64,000 nt of DNA. It comes from Hysterangium stoloniferum. Lineage: Eukaryota > Basidiomycota > Agaricomycetes > Hysterangiales > Hysterangiaceae. Where the stretch lies: assembly GCA_015178975.1 (NCBI GenBank), contig WHVD01000009.1, positions 558,001-622,000 on the forward strand, in the 5' to 3' direction. Shown here piece by piece: positions 22,450 to 32,937 of the stretch. Within the stretch, counting starts at the first letter, position 1. Every line of letters begins with the position of its first letter. The notes under the pieces were generated by a model. It was not told the DNA's origin, did no database searches, and worked only from the letters and a program-made list of their open reading frames with translations. The position numbers and the translations under genes are program-made.

Positions 22450-22990
22450 CACGAGCCTCAGTCTCCCCTATTGTTCTGTTGTGTTTCCCCATTTATCCAT
22501 ATCACATGTCTGATCTTATCTTTTGTTTGTCATTCTCTTATTGTCTAGCACAGCCTCCCCCTTTTATTATTCACAGCTTTACTAACATTCTTATTGTGAT
22601 GACTCAGAGATGACTCACACCATATCACATCATTATTGTGTTGTCATTTGTAGATGTTTGTTTTGACCTGTGCTTTCTCATGTATATAAGGGCCTCTCTT
22701 TTGCCCACTATTGAACAAGCAATTTCATTGTATCTCATTTTGAAGCTCATTCTTAAGGACAGTCTCTTAAGTCTTACTCTCAGTCTTACTCCTATGGCCA
22801 GTAAGGGATACTGTAGTGTCTCTTATTGTTGATGTTCTATGTTCTACGACATTGGGCTTACATCAGCCTTTTGTATCCATATCTGATTACATAATCCAAG
22901 GTCCGATCTCTAGCCTCTCGCTCCGAGTGTGTTTGGTTATAGACTGGTTTCATGAATGACTGTGTTAGTGACCATCATAAAGACTTGACC
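22450..22990 (+). mobile_element. LTR-like sequence with TATA box
   Basis: After the abrupt end of the copia fragment there is a C/T-rich region with a TATATAAGG box (22683-22691) and an initiator-like pyrimidine tract downstream. This arrangement is typical of an LTR U3-R-U5. It precedes the gag-like ORF at 23132, so it may be that element's 5' LTR. The ends cannot be fixed without a second copy. Confidence 0.45.
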
Positions 22991-23131
22991 ATTGCACACA
23001 GGTTATTAGGTATATTCCTAGTGACAAACTTACACTGAGTGGAGTTTAAATTAATATAAAAGAAATGTAAATTCACTAAAGAAATTTTCATCCCTCTTTC
23101 TCCTAGCCCCACAACAAACATGCAAACCAGT

Positions 23132-23266
23132 ATACATGTCACAGGAGCAACAAACTAAACCCAAACTCCCAAACTTCAAAAGAATACCTCAACCCCAAGC
23201 CATTACTCCTTCTACCACCTCATCTTGTACTGAAAATGTTGACCACAGTGCAGGTAATTCCAAGGT
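23132..23266 (+). pseudogene. N-terminal part of a gag-like ORF, split by copia insertion
   Basis: An ATG at 23135-23137 opens a frame ('MSQEQQTKPKLPNFKRIPQP...') that runs into the copia target site AAGGT (23262-23266). It resumes at 27185 after the element. A similar 'RPKLPSFKRIPWPQ' stretch recurs at about 27288, so the ORF contains a diverged internal repeat. Confidence 0.55.
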
Positions 23267-23571
23267 TGTTGAAACAGTTGAATAACTCTTGACAAACACC
23301 CTGTGAGTGTGAGGAAAGTAAACACTAAATGTATTCAACTGTGAAATAACTACATACCTGTGAGTGTGAGGAAAGTAAACACTAAGGAGACTTTCCCACA
23401 CCCACAGCAGAGTATACTACAGGGTGCTTACCTAAGCACCTACACATCAGTTACCTTACTAGGTAACTCACTCAATACTGCACCTACAGTGCTGGGAAAA
23501 ATACTACAAATATCAGAAAAATATAGGGAACATCATAGACTATGTAAGAGCTGTAATATCATACTCTAACA
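23267..23571 (-). mobile_element. 3' LTR of young copia element
   Basis: This 305 bp LTR (TGTTGAAAC...TCTAACA) has one mismatch to the other LTR (A at 23409, G at 27022, a CpG transition). It contains two copies of a 27 bp motif (CTGTGAGTGTGAGGAAAGTA...) at about 23312 and 23359, a possible regulatory repeat. Flank: AAGGT. Confidence 0.97.
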
Positions 23572-23592
23572 CTCCCACCTGATGAGACAGCT

Positions 23593-26500
23593 CTATGCTA
23601 GTCCCAGTAGTTTTCGTAAGTATTCTACCTTTGGCTTAGCCAATGGTTTTGTCAATAAATCAGCAGGCATCTCTGAAGTAGGGAGATGAACAACTTTGAT
23701 CTTCCCACTATCAACTTCCTGCCTTAACCAATATGTTCTCAAATCCAGATGCTTCATACGGCCATGATGTTCAGGATCTCTGGCAACTGCAATAGAAGAT
23801 TGGTTGTCAAGATACAAAGTGGATGCAGTCTTTTGAGGATATCCCAATTCCTCAAATAAGTTTCGCAACCATAGCACTTCCTGACCAGCTGACACTGCTG
23901 CAATATACTCTGCTTCAGTAGTAGAGAGAGTTACAATAGTCTGGAGTTTGCTCTGCCAGCTAATGGCTCCAGTACCCATCTTAACCACATATGCACCAGT
24001 AGATTTTCCAGTTGACTTATCACCTCCATGGTCAGCATCTGAATAAGACACAAACAATTCCCTGTCATTACTAGGGCCAAAGGTCAAGCCCAAGTCAAGG
24101 GTGCCTTTGAGATATCGAAAGAGATGTTGTACTGCTAGCCAATGAGCCTTTCCTGGATTGTGATTAAATCTGGCTAATACTCCAACAGTATAGGCAATGT
24201 CTGGACGAGTGGCAACAGCCAAATACATAAGAGAACCAACAGCATGGATGTATGGAATGTCCTTCATGTATGCAATCTCTTCAGGAGACACTGGAGCCTG
24301 GTCTTTACTCAATTTTGAGTTAGGTATCATAGGTGTACCAATGGGATTGCAGTCAGCAAGACCATAACGCTGTAACATGTCCAAGATGTATTGACGCTGT
24401 GATAGAGTAATAGTACGCTTTGTCCTGTCTCTTTCAATGCCAACACCTAACAAGTAAGAAGTAGGACCAAGATCATGCAATTTGAAGTGGCTCTTTAGAT
24501 CATCTTTGAGCTTTTTGATAGCCTCCTTGGATTTAGATGCAATAGTCATGTCATCTACAAATACTGGTATAATGACTTTGACATCACCCTTTTGGAAGAC
24601 CCAAATGCTATGATCGCATAGCACTTGTTTGAAACCCAAACTGAGCAGGACAGCATTCAACTTCTTGTGCCAGATACGAGGTGACTGGCGTAAACCATAT
24701 AGTCCTTTCAGAAGAAGTAAGAACTCATCACGAGCACCTTGGTGAAAACCTTCAGGCTGCTGCAAGTATACTTCCTCTTCAAGTTCACCATTCAAGAATG
24801 CAGAGGAGATATCTACACTCTCAAGTTCCATGTCCTCCAGTGCAGCCAATGCTAGGACAGCACGCAAAGTGGCCCATTTGGCAGTAGGAGCAAAGGTATC
24901 AGTGAAGTCAAACCCTGGTCGTTGTGCATAGCCTTTTGCAACAAGACGAGCTTTGAACTTGTCAATTGACCCATCCTTCTTACGCTTGATCACAAACACC
25001 CAACGAGAGCCAATAGCTTTACGACCCTCAGGTAGTTTAGCAAGGCGAAAAGTGCCATTTTCAAGCAGGGATTGCATTTCTGCATATGCAGCGTCATACC
25101 ACTTGTCAGCATCAGGACTTTGTAAGGCCTCTTTGAGAGTTCTCGGTGCATCATCATGAGCACTGGCCTTGTAGGCAAACTCAAAGGCTTCATCCACACC
25201 AATGTAAAGATCTCCCTCACTGGCAGCTAGGGCTTCTTCCTCAGACTCAACTGGAGGAGGAGAATGTAGTGGAGAATCCTCTGCCTCATCACTGGACTCA
25301 ACTACAGGAGTAGATTCTCTATAGTTGTGGATGTGAGCAGGGTCAACTTGCCAGAAACGCTTAGGAGGAACTCTGTTTCTGGGTGGATTGCGACGTGGTT
25401 GAGGAGGAGGACTCGGTGAACGTTCAGAACGTTCAGAATTAGAATCAGAGTTGGAACTAGGACCAGGAGGCAAAGCATTATTCTGACCATCTCCCACTGG
25501 ATTTGGTTCCTGTGGAGCTCCCATCTGATTAGGCTGGGCTCCCACCTGAATAGACCTAGAGGGTCCAGGAATAAACAAATCAATAAATTGTGGAGTATCA
25601 GGAAGAACATCAGGAGCAGTAGGAGTAGAATGTATGGCAGGTTTAGACAAGCCTGGTAAGACTCTCTCATCAAAGACAGCATTATTACTGATAATAGTCT
25701 TCTTAGTCAAGGGATTGTAAAACATCCAACCCTTATAATCTGGAGGATATCCAATAAAGACACATTTCTGTGTATGAGAGCCAAGTCCAATACGTTGATC
25801 CTTCTGTACATGCACATAAGCAGTACAGCCAAATACCCTAAGATGTGATACTTCTGGTTTCCTACTATGCCAAACAGTATAAGGCACAGAATGCTTAAGA
25901 GCAGTGGTAGGTGAGCAGTTGCGCACATGAGTAATGGCAATGACAGCATGTCCCCAGAATGAGGGAGGGAGGTGGGATTCAGCCATAATTGAAGTAGCCG
26001 CTTCTTCCAATGTTCTGTTGAAGCGTTCAGCAACCCCATTCTGATGTGGTTCATTCCGCACAGTATGCTGCCGGCTGATGCCAGCAGTGGAAAGGAAGGT
26101 ATCAAACTCCTTAGACATATATTCTCCACCCTTGTCATCTCTGAATATCTTGATCTTCTGACCAAGCAAGTTCTCCACTTTAGCCTTATATTGCTTAAAT
26201 GCCTGAAAGGCATCACTCTTATTTTTGAGTAATGCAATCGAAGCATAGCGTGAGGCATCATCAATGAAAGTGATCCAGTAGCGAAACCCTTCCACAGTTT
26301 GTGTAGGCAAGGGACCATGAACATCACTGTGAATGAGTGCAAGTGGTTTAGTATAGCGTGTTGTTGCTATTTTATTAATCACTCTGTTCTGTTTTCCAGC
26401 CAAACAAGGTTCACAAATAGGATCAGGAGACGTGTGAGAGTCAATCTTTATCCCACCAACCAAATCACCTTTGAGGAGCTTCTGGATATCGGCATGATTG

Positions 26501-26826
26501 AGATGATTAAAGCGACGATGCCAAAGTGTGGAGTCCAAGGGACAGGTTGTAACAAGACCTGCATAATCCGTCATAGGTACCGTCATTCCATCCAAATAGG
26601 CCTGGTTATGTTCATTGACTGTGGCAGTGAAATGCAAGACCTTTCTCAAATAGAAAGACATGGTGGAATGAAAGATAGAGACACGGAAATTCTTTCTCTT
26701 TGTCAAATACAAGACGGAGAGGAGGTTACTTGTGAGATGGGGAACATGGAGAACCCTTTCAAACTCTATTATTACATTTCCATTCCCTTTAGGCTTAAAC
26801 CGCACTGCTCCTATCCCTGCAGACAT
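23593..26826 (-). CDS. Ty1/copia integrase-RT-RNase H polyprotein, intact ORF lacking gag
   Basis: The 1077-codon open frame has no stops. In order it encodes the last part of the protease region (residues 1-40), the GAG-pre-integrase zinc motif (H/H then 'CEPCLAGK', about 101-147), the integrase core with 'DVHGPL', 'RDDKGGEY' and 'NGVAERFNRTLEE' (about 160-290), and a Pro/Ser-rich linker. RT follows with 'VDISSAFLNGELEEEV' and 'FVDDMTIA', then RNase H with 'SDADHGGD' and 'STTEAEY', and the 'MPADLLTKPL' tail. Gag and the protease active site are missing: the ORF starts about 50 bp after the 5' LTR. Such a copy could only move with Gag supplied in trans. The absence of stops and near-identical LTRs imply a recent insertion. 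Confidence 0.97.
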   Translation of the reverse strand: MSAGIGAVRFKPKGNGNVIIEFERVLHVPHLTSNLLSVLYLTKRKNFRVSIFHSTMSFYLRKVLHFTATVNEHNQAYLDGMTVPMTDYAGLVTTCPLDSTLWHRRFNHLNHADIQKLLKGDLVGGIKIDSHTSPDPICEPCLAGKQNRVINKIATTRYTKPLALIHSDVHGPLPTQTVEGFRYWITFIDDASRYASIALLKNKSDAFQAFKQYKAKVENLLGQKIKIFRDDKGGEYMSKEFDTFLSTAGISRQHTVRNEPHQNGVAERFNRTLEEAATSIMAESHLPPSFWGHAVIAITHVRNCSPTTALKHSVPYTVWHSRKPEVSHLRVFGCTAYVHVQKDQRIGLGSHTQKCVFIGYPPDYKGWMFYNPLTKKTIISNNAVFDERVLPGLSKPAIHSTPTAPDVLPDTPQFIDLFIPGPSRSIQVGAQPNQMGAPQEPNPVGDGQNNALPPGPSSNSDSNSERSERSPSPPPQPRRNPPRNRVPPKRFWQVDPAHIHNYRESTPVVESSDEAEDSPLHSPPPVESEEEALAASEGDLYIGVDEAFEFAYKASAHDDAPRTLKEALQSPDADKWYDAAYAEMQSLLENGTFRLAKLPEGRKAIGSRWVFVIKRKKDGSIDKFKARLVAKGYAQRPGFDFTDTFAPTAKWATLRAVLALAALEDMELESVDISSAFLNGELEEEVYLQQPEGFHQGARDEFLLLLKGLYGLRQSPRIWHKKLNAVLLSLGFKQVLCDHSIWVFQKGDVKVIIPVFVDDMTIASKSKEAIKKLKDDLKSHFKLHDLGPTSYLLGVGIERDRTKRTITLSQRQYILDMLQRYGLADCNPIGTPMIPNSKLSKDQAPVSPEEIAYMKDIPYIHAVGSLMYLAVATRPDIAYTVGVLARFNHNPGKAHWLAVQHLFRYLKGTLDLGLTFGPSNDRELFVSYSDADHGGDKSTGKSTGAYVVKMGTGAISWQSKLQTIVTLSTTEAEYIAAVSAGQEVLWLRNLFEELGYPQKTASTLYLDNQSSIAVARDPEHHGRMKHLDLRTYWLRQEVDSGKIKVVHLPTSEMPADLLTKPLAKPKVEYLRKLLGLA

Positions 26827-26879
26827 AACTATTTGTCCATTTGCAACTTGGATAGGTGTTTGAAACGGGGCCCATAACC
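26827..26879 (-). other. Primer-binding-site region and gag/protease deletion junction
   Basis: On the minus strand the 5' LTR is followed directly by GGTTATGGGCCCCG, a primer-binding-site-like sequence. After about 10 bp it joins to sequence that reads into the protease end ('TPIQVANGQIV'). Gag and most of protease have been deleted between the PBS and this point. Confidence 0.7.
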
Positions 26880-27184
26880 TGTTGAAACAGTTGAATAACT
26901 CTTGACAAACACCCTGTGAGTGTGAGGAAAGTAAACACTAAATGTATTCAACTGTGAAATAACTACATACCTGTGAGTGTGAGGAAAGTAAACACTAAGG
27001 AGACTTTCCCACACCCACAGCGGAGTATACTACAGGGTGCTTACCTAAGCACCTACACATCAGTTACCTTACTAGGTAACTCACTCAATACTGCACCTAC
27101 AGTGCTGGGAAAAATACTACAAATATCAGAAAAATATAGGGAACATCATAGACTATGTAAGAGCTGTAATATCATACTCTAACA
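26880..27184 (-). mobile_element. 5' LTR of young copia element
   Basis: This 305 bp LTR is followed by AAGGT (27185-27189), identical to AAGGT at 23262-23266: a perfect 5 bp target-site duplication. The element therefore spans 23267-27184. Confidence 0.97.
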
Positions 27185-27900
27185 AAGGTGTCATCATCAA
27201 TGCATTCTATGCTGAAGGGTAACACTGCAGGAGTTTCTATCAGCTTGGGGAATGAAACCACTTTTACATTGTATACCCCCCTCCTCAGGCCCAAACTCCC
27301 TAGTTTCAAAAGGATACCTTGGCCTCAGACAATAATGCCCTGCTTCCCCACCACCTCATACAGAGAGTGTCGAGCACTATGGGATCCACCCAGAGGCCTC
27401 TTTGTCAGCACATCCCAATGCATATGGGCTACATCCAGAGGACTGTGCCTTCATGCCCCAAACTTTGGGGAAGTCCCATGGAAACCTGGAGTGAAACCCC
27501 TCCACCTGCTTGTAGTACTTTCCCTTCTACTGAAGAGGATATCAGAAAGAAACAGCAGTCCGAAGCATTCTCTGAGTAAGTTCAGGAAGAAATAAAGATG
27601 CTCAAGAGGAAGAGGAGAGAGGAGTACCTAGAAGGACAACAGAAAATGGGTGCTAGGGTTGATGTCCCCTCTAAGCAAACACAAAAGGAATGGAGGAGAA
27701 TGGAAGGAAGCAGCAATCCTTTAGCCATCGCTCCTCCCCTGGGCCATAAATGGGTTGACTTTGCTGAAACAGATTGCAGTGATGGCAGCATGTCATGCAT
27801 TTGGAGTGTAGGAAATAAAAGCAAGAAAGGAAAGGATAGCATCACCTTCTATGATTGGGACAAAGTAAGGAGGATCAAGCTGCAAGGTATCACATTGTGA
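27185..27900 (+). pseudogene. Continuation of the gag-like ORF of a chromodomain retroelement
   Basis: The frame interrupted at 23266 resumes here ('VSSSMHSMLKGNTAGVS'). After a shift near 27320, sense-like coding continues through a Lys/Arg/Glu-rich helix ('EEIKMLKRKRREEYLEGQQK') to the TGA at 27898-27900. There is a TGA in the frame at about 27580. No zinc knuckle is visible. It is assigned to the plus-strand element whose chromodomain lies at 29512-29760. The family is not recognised with certainty. Confidence 0.5.
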
Positions 27901-27969
27901 CATGGAGATGGAGCTGAGCTACCTCCCAGACCCCCCCAGCAATGCAGAACCCCGGAAAGAACCTATTGG

Positions 27970-28493
27970 ATGGGGCCCATTGACTTGTCATCTGATTTGG
28001 AGGAAGATCAATTGTGCTACCCAGCTTATGACAATAAGTACCTAGGCATGGACTGCCACAAAGGATTTCTACTCCCTGACAATATTCACTTCATTACAAG
28101 TGACCCTAACCAGCAAAGACAGTTACCAACTTCTGTCAGGATTTGGAGGGGTATCATCCATCCAACCCCACAATATCATCCAACCCCACAATATTGTCCA
28201 ACCCCACCCACATCTCCCCACCCCCATTCGTCTCTTCTGCACCCCCACTGCAGCACTTTACACCATTTTATGAGCAGTTAGAAAGCCTTGAGGCACCTTC
28301 CACTGGCCCACCTCCTTTTCCTTCCATACTGTTACCTCTTCCCTCAGCAAGCTCTTCCTCCACACCAATATCCTCTTCCATGCTGAAGCCGCCTTCCACA
28401 CCAAGTTCTCCCTTCATGCCAATGCCCTCGTCCATGTCACAGCCCCTTCATGTGCCAAGGATCACCCCATGTGAAGAGTGGTGGAAGTTCTAA
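27970..28493 (+). pseudogene. Pro/Ser-rich reading frames of the same element
   Basis: Two overlapping frames (27970-28281 and 28143-28493) encode a short acidic start ('DLSSDLEEDQ') and then a Pro/Ser/Thr-rich low-complexity sequence. An ATAT(C)CAACCCCAC repeat is visible at about 28160-28210. This may be the disordered part of a gag; there is no enzymatic domain. Confidence 0.35.
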
Positions 28494-28499
28494 CCTTTC

Positions 28500-29010
28500 T
28501 ATATACAAAGAATATTGACCATTTAGGTATGACATGATGATGTATTGACTATCTAGTTCAATAAAGTTGAAAGGATTAGTTATCTTAAGTAGAATAGATA
28601 GCTAAGACAACTGAAAGAGAATCAACTTTAAAGTACAATTCTGAGCAACTGCTCTAGTGATTAAGGAAATAACAAGAGAGTCAAACAAAACAGAGTAGTG
28701 TGGATGTAGTCTGCGTGGATTGAGATAACGGTTTGAGTTTCAACTAGTATAGTTCAAAATGGTGATTGCACTAATAGTTAAGGCCCATCTGTGATGGTTG
28801 AGATGATACCCCAATCACAACTTGCAGGACACTAAGTGGGTGTCTGGGCAAGTTGTGGTTTCAGGGTAAAAGTGTCTGTTGTTATTTGGCACTGAGAGTG
28901 CCCACAAGTATACACAGAGCTTCGAACTAATGAAATGGTGCAATAGTTGAAGAATGTAAAGGATAAGAAAATGTAAGTAAAATATGTAAAATATAAATGA
29001 AATAAAAGGA
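28500..29010. other. AT-rich non-coding stretch
   Basis: There is no credible gene here. It separates the Pro-rich frames from those at 29011-29330 and occupies the place where protease and RT would be expected; neither is present. Confidence 0.5.
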
Positions 29011-29330
29011 GTGTTTTACTACAATGAAACTGTGGTAAAAGCATACTCCTCACACCACACCCCTCTGTGTACCACCTGGTCCTCTCGTACCCATTCCCCC
29101 ACCCTGCACTACACCCCCACCCTTAGTCTCTATGGAGCTGGACACATCTCATGGTTCTCCAACAGTTCAGAGTCCCCCGCCCAAGCCTCCCTGCTTGCCT
29201 TGTGTTTCCCTCGGGAGCCCCATCCACAACCTGGTGTTGAATCAATGGACATTGATCCCCCAGCCATGGAAGACTTTGAGGAGCTTCCCCCAATAAAAAT
29301 TGAAAGGGAAATGGAGAGCTGATGTCCAGG
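29011..29330 (+). pseudogene. Frame with an acidic Pro-rich segment, function unknown
   Basis: The only distinctive part is 'MDIDPPAMEDFEELPP' near 29250. It has the same orientation as the chromodomain frame. Coding status is uncertain. Confidence 0.3.
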
Positions 29331-29511
29331 ATGACAAGCCCCTTGTCATTGACTCCACTCCTGCTGCTGACCCTGTTTGCAGTCCTCCACCAAGACAGCC
29401 CTCTCCCCTATCTCCCCTACAGTCTCAGGGAATTACTGATCTGGCTCATTTCTCCCCAACAGGTTGGATACATATCTCCATAAACTATCCCTCTGAACAT
29501 TTTACTGTGGG

Positions 29512-29760
29512 ATGTACACTAGAGCAACTGCAGTTAGGCCTCCTCCAGTTGTTAAGGGAGAAACTCCTGAATGGGAGGTTGAATATATCAAAGATAGCAG
29601 ATTGGCAAGGGGAAAACTACAATACCTAGTGAAATGGAAAGGGTACCCTCAAGAGGAATGCATATGGGAACCTGCTCATAATCTTGGAAACTCCAAAAAA
29701 TTAGTGGATAAATTCCATAGCCAACACCCCTCTCTGCACCCAGGAGGATTTCTGCTTTGA
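29512..29760 (+). CDS. Chromodomain at the C-terminus of a Ty3/gypsy chromovirus pol
   Basis: The frame reads '...WEVEYIKDSRLARGKLQY', 'LVKWKGYPQEECIWEPAHNL', then 'LVDKFHSQHP'. This is a complete chromodomain with its aromatic residues, as found at the end of chromovirus integrases. It ends at 29760, followed by about 110 bp, a purine tract (AAGAAGGGGG, 29865-29874) and the LTR. RT and the integrase core are absent upstream, so the element is internally deleted or rearranged. Confidence 0.85.
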   Translation: MYTRATAVRPPPVVKGETPEWEVEYIKDSRLARGKLQYLVKWKGYPQEECIWEPAHNLGNSKKLVDKFHSQHPSLHPGGFLL

Positions 29761-30179
29761 CCTTCAAAAGACTGCCTTTTCAAGCATATATCAATTTCAC
29801 AGAGATTGTGGCTCAAACTGAAACCCTTTGGACCTCTGGCAAGCACAGTGAGGGCAATATGCCTTAAGAAGGGGGTGATGTCAGGGTATTGATTTTATTT
29901 TATTTTATTTTATTTTATTATGCACCTACAAAACAGTACAAGCAAAGGCACAAGTGTGATTACATAATCACACTGCTGCCTGCATGAAAAGTGGCCACAC
30001 AGTGACATGGCACAGCAATGTGGCACAGCAGGACCATGACACAATGCAGTGGTGGCATGGCCAAACAATGGTGCTGACATAAGGCTGATGGCACTGCCTA
30101 TGCCCTGATGGACACATAGTGCTTTACACTGTGTGCCCATGGGGCCTCCTTGTGTGCTGGCACTGCAAATGCAGTTGGC

Positions 30180-30918
30180 TGTTATGACTGTGTCACAACC
30201 TGACGGTCCCTGAGGTTATCGCTGCCTATCGATGTTTCAAGTTATCGTTCAAGTCATCACATCAGAAACTGTCAGTCTCCTGACGCTGACGTATGCCTTC
30301 ATGGTGATCAAACTCCATTTACACCCCCATCAAAATATACTCGTACTATCTGGTTAAACTCTGAAACGTCCCTTTTTATTATGATGATCCATTCTATTCT
30401 ATGTTTCACATATGTCTATATATACTTGTAACCCTCGGACTATTTCCTTTTCTCGTAATTCTGCTCTTGGTTAATCATGGCCTCTGAACTCATCGTAACC
30501 TTCCCATTCCTAGTTAAGCCTATTTGTCAGTAATGTTTCTGCCCTTCCCTTAGTTAGTATTTTCTAGATGCTGAATACTTGTATATGAACCTGCTGTAGT
30601 TGTAGTTACTAGTCAATCAGAATGTCGACTCAGAATACCCTCATACATCTCTAGAAGTCTCATACTAAGTATTCTGCCCTCCGCCTACACATGCACTTGC
30701 CCACTCTCGGTCCCCGACCCCTTGGCCTGACATTCAACTTATCCTTCGGTCCCGATCAGTACTCACCGTGAGGTATTCATTAGGACTAGTCTTCTCCCGT
30801 CTGAAATTTAAGGACATCTGATGGATATTTGTGAGGGTGCAGCACATAAGCTGAAGCCAAGTCCTTCCGATCGGTCCCCGTCGGCCTACTGACATTAGTC
30901 AGTTTTCAGTTCTTAACA
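30180..30918 (+). mobile_element. Solo LTR, family B, inserted in the large LTR
   Basis: This is the reverse complement of the G2 LTR (53867-54590): starts TGTTATGAC, ends TTCTTAACA, 739 bp. It is flanked by TTGGC (30175-30179) and TTGGT (30919-30923), a 5 bp target duplication with one change. No internal sequence is attached, so it is a solo LTR left by recombination. Confidence 0.88.
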
Positions 30919-31504
30919 TTGGTGTGATGTATTAGCCTTATTTTAATACTATTTTCCGAAAAAGGAGTCCAATGCTCTATCAAAATGTGCAAATACTCAA
31001 TTCACTGCAAGGTAAAATAATTTAAGTATTTGATATTAATCAGTGGCAGCCTAAATAGACTTAGAACCCCTGAAGTCAAGAGTTTACTTGAATATATGCA
31101 CCCTACTTCGCAAAGAAGGTTTTGAGAGCTGCTTGTGCAAGCTTGTTCTTTTTCTGTAAAAACACTACTAAAATATGAATAACAATTCACTGATTCCGAA
31201 ACTAGATTCGACTTCGATTCTAGCTAGTTTATATATATTTTATACTATTTATCAAACAGTAAAAATATTTATAAACAGGTCAAAAGATTAGATATAGAAT
31301 AAAACACTATTTGGCTAATATATGCTTTATTTACACTAACCTACAGGGTCTACTGTGATACTAACTTATCAGGATCTTAATGTAGTCTTAAGGATTCTGC
31401 AAGAATATTCTCAGTATTTATTTATGCCAAAAACCGGGTAGAAATTAGAATATATGTATTTCTAATCTCAATATAACCTAAAATATTTATTACTTTAACT
31501 GATA

Positions 31505-31745
31505 ACCAACAACTCAACTAGAGGTGGATTAGTAATAAAGGATAGCCAGCTACTCAACTAAGAGGTGGCAAAAGGGGAACAAGTTGTTTGTCAGAAGCTC
31601 AACTAGAGGTGACAAGGGGGTAGGATTATTACCAGAAGCTCAACTAGAGGTGGCAAAGGGATCCTGAGATAGCTTAGGTCAGCAGCTCAACTAGAGGTGA
31701 CTAAGTGTTTATATATATTTATCCAACAGCCCAACTAGGGGTGGA
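31505..31745. repeat. Interspersed CTCAACTAGAGGTGRC direct repeats
   Basis: About seven degenerate copies of CTCAACTAGAGGTGGCAA occur 35-50 bp apart. The same series appears in the other large LTR at 57232-57470 with its own substitutions. Confidence 0.8.
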
Positions 31746-32059
31746 ATATAACTGCTGATGCAGTGGCACACTGATGTGGTGTAGTAAATGGGTTAAAATA
31801 AGTTATATTTCAGTGGTGGAGCAGAGCTCCTTATATACAGTAAAATCTGAGACATGGGAGAATGTTCTAGCTACTTGTTTTACCTATTTTTAGCTATTTT
31901 ACCTGGAATCTGCTGGAATATTCCAGGAGTTTCTGCTACTTTCCATTGTAGCATATATGCTGATGTAATGTTCTCGCGCGTCGCGAAGTTGCTGATTTCG
32001 TGCGCGCGCTGATTACATAATTTTCCCGCGCGTGTCGCGTTTGTGACAAGTCGTCGCAT

Positions 32060-32200
32060 TTTGTGACGACGGTCACTTGTTGTGACGACAGTCACTGTTG
32101 TGACGAAGGTCACCATTGTGACGAATGTCACCGTTGTGACGAATGTCACCGTTGTGACGAATGTCACCGTTGTGACGAATGTCACCTTTTGTGACGAATA
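32060..32200. repeat. 18 bp minisatellite with palindromic GTGAC/GTCAC unit
   Basis: Tandem units TTGTGACGAATGTCACCG (18 bp) run across this stretch. Each unit contains the inverted pair GTGAC-gaat-GTCAC. It lies in a short CG-rich island inside an AT-rich LTR. Confidence 0.9.
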
Positions 32201-32766
32201 TTCCCGCGCGTTGTGCAATAAGCGCCAGAAGGCCGACTTCGAAGATTTTTAGTTAAAAAAGAATAAACAGTAGAATTTCGATAGTTCTCCCAAATTAAAT
32301 CATAAAAATATGAAATAAATTGTAAAAATCAGGTTAAATTCAGGAGAATATTTTACAATAATTTCGTCGCAATATAAGTACATTTGAACTTGTTTTTATC
32401 AATTTGTTTAGGGGGAGATTGGTTAAAAATCGGAAAAACCTAAAAATACATAACAATTGGCATGCTGTGCAGGCCTACACAGCACTGGGTGGGCTTACAT
32501 AAGTGCTGAGGCACAGCTATCCACTGTAGGGTGCATACATGCTGTTTTTGGTATTTTTCTCAGATTTGTAATAAATAAAAATACTAAATAAGTATTAAAT
32601 AAATAGTATAAATAGTAGACCTGTACCTACTCATTTCTTTAGTTTCAATCTGTTAGGAATCCAACTAAAACAAGTGTGATCTCCCTGTCATTGAGCTGTC
32701 CCCTCTTCACTTCATATTTTGATATTCTATCTTGTGTTTGGAAGCCTTGTTAGTGTTGCCCAAACA

Positions 32767-32937
32767 CAAAGTCACTGAATAAATAAAAGACGATAAAGGT
32801 GGTGCATGATTTAATTTGCATTTACTACCAGTGGGCCAAAAGGTTACATTGGCTTTTGAAGCTAGAACATCATGAAACTGTAAAACATGTGAAGCTTATG
32901 AGAGGCTCTTTGTCACAGGTTTTTGGTATTCATCTCC
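32767..32937. other. Spacer between the large LTR and the host gene
   Basis: Short AT-rich sequence with no feature. Confidence 0.4.

Larger units (their letters stand above)
29879..32766 (+). mobile_element. Very large 3' LTR of the chromodomain element (solo LTR nested inside)
   Basis: It starts TGTCAGGG right after the purine tract and ends near CCCAAACA. A second copy at 56612-58438 starts TGTCAGGGC and ends GCCCTAACA, giving near-perfect terminal inverted ends. From about 30925 the two copies align to their right ends, including AT-rich segments, short direct repeats and a GC-rich minisatellite. Net of the nested LTR (30180-30918) its length is about 2.1 kb. It contains no credible ORF. 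Confidence 0.7.

Noticed and set aside
23593..26826. Plus-strand ORFs across the copia pol (for example at 24681, 24953, 26299)
   Set aside because: They overlap the conserved minus-strand polyprotein and show no domain of their own.
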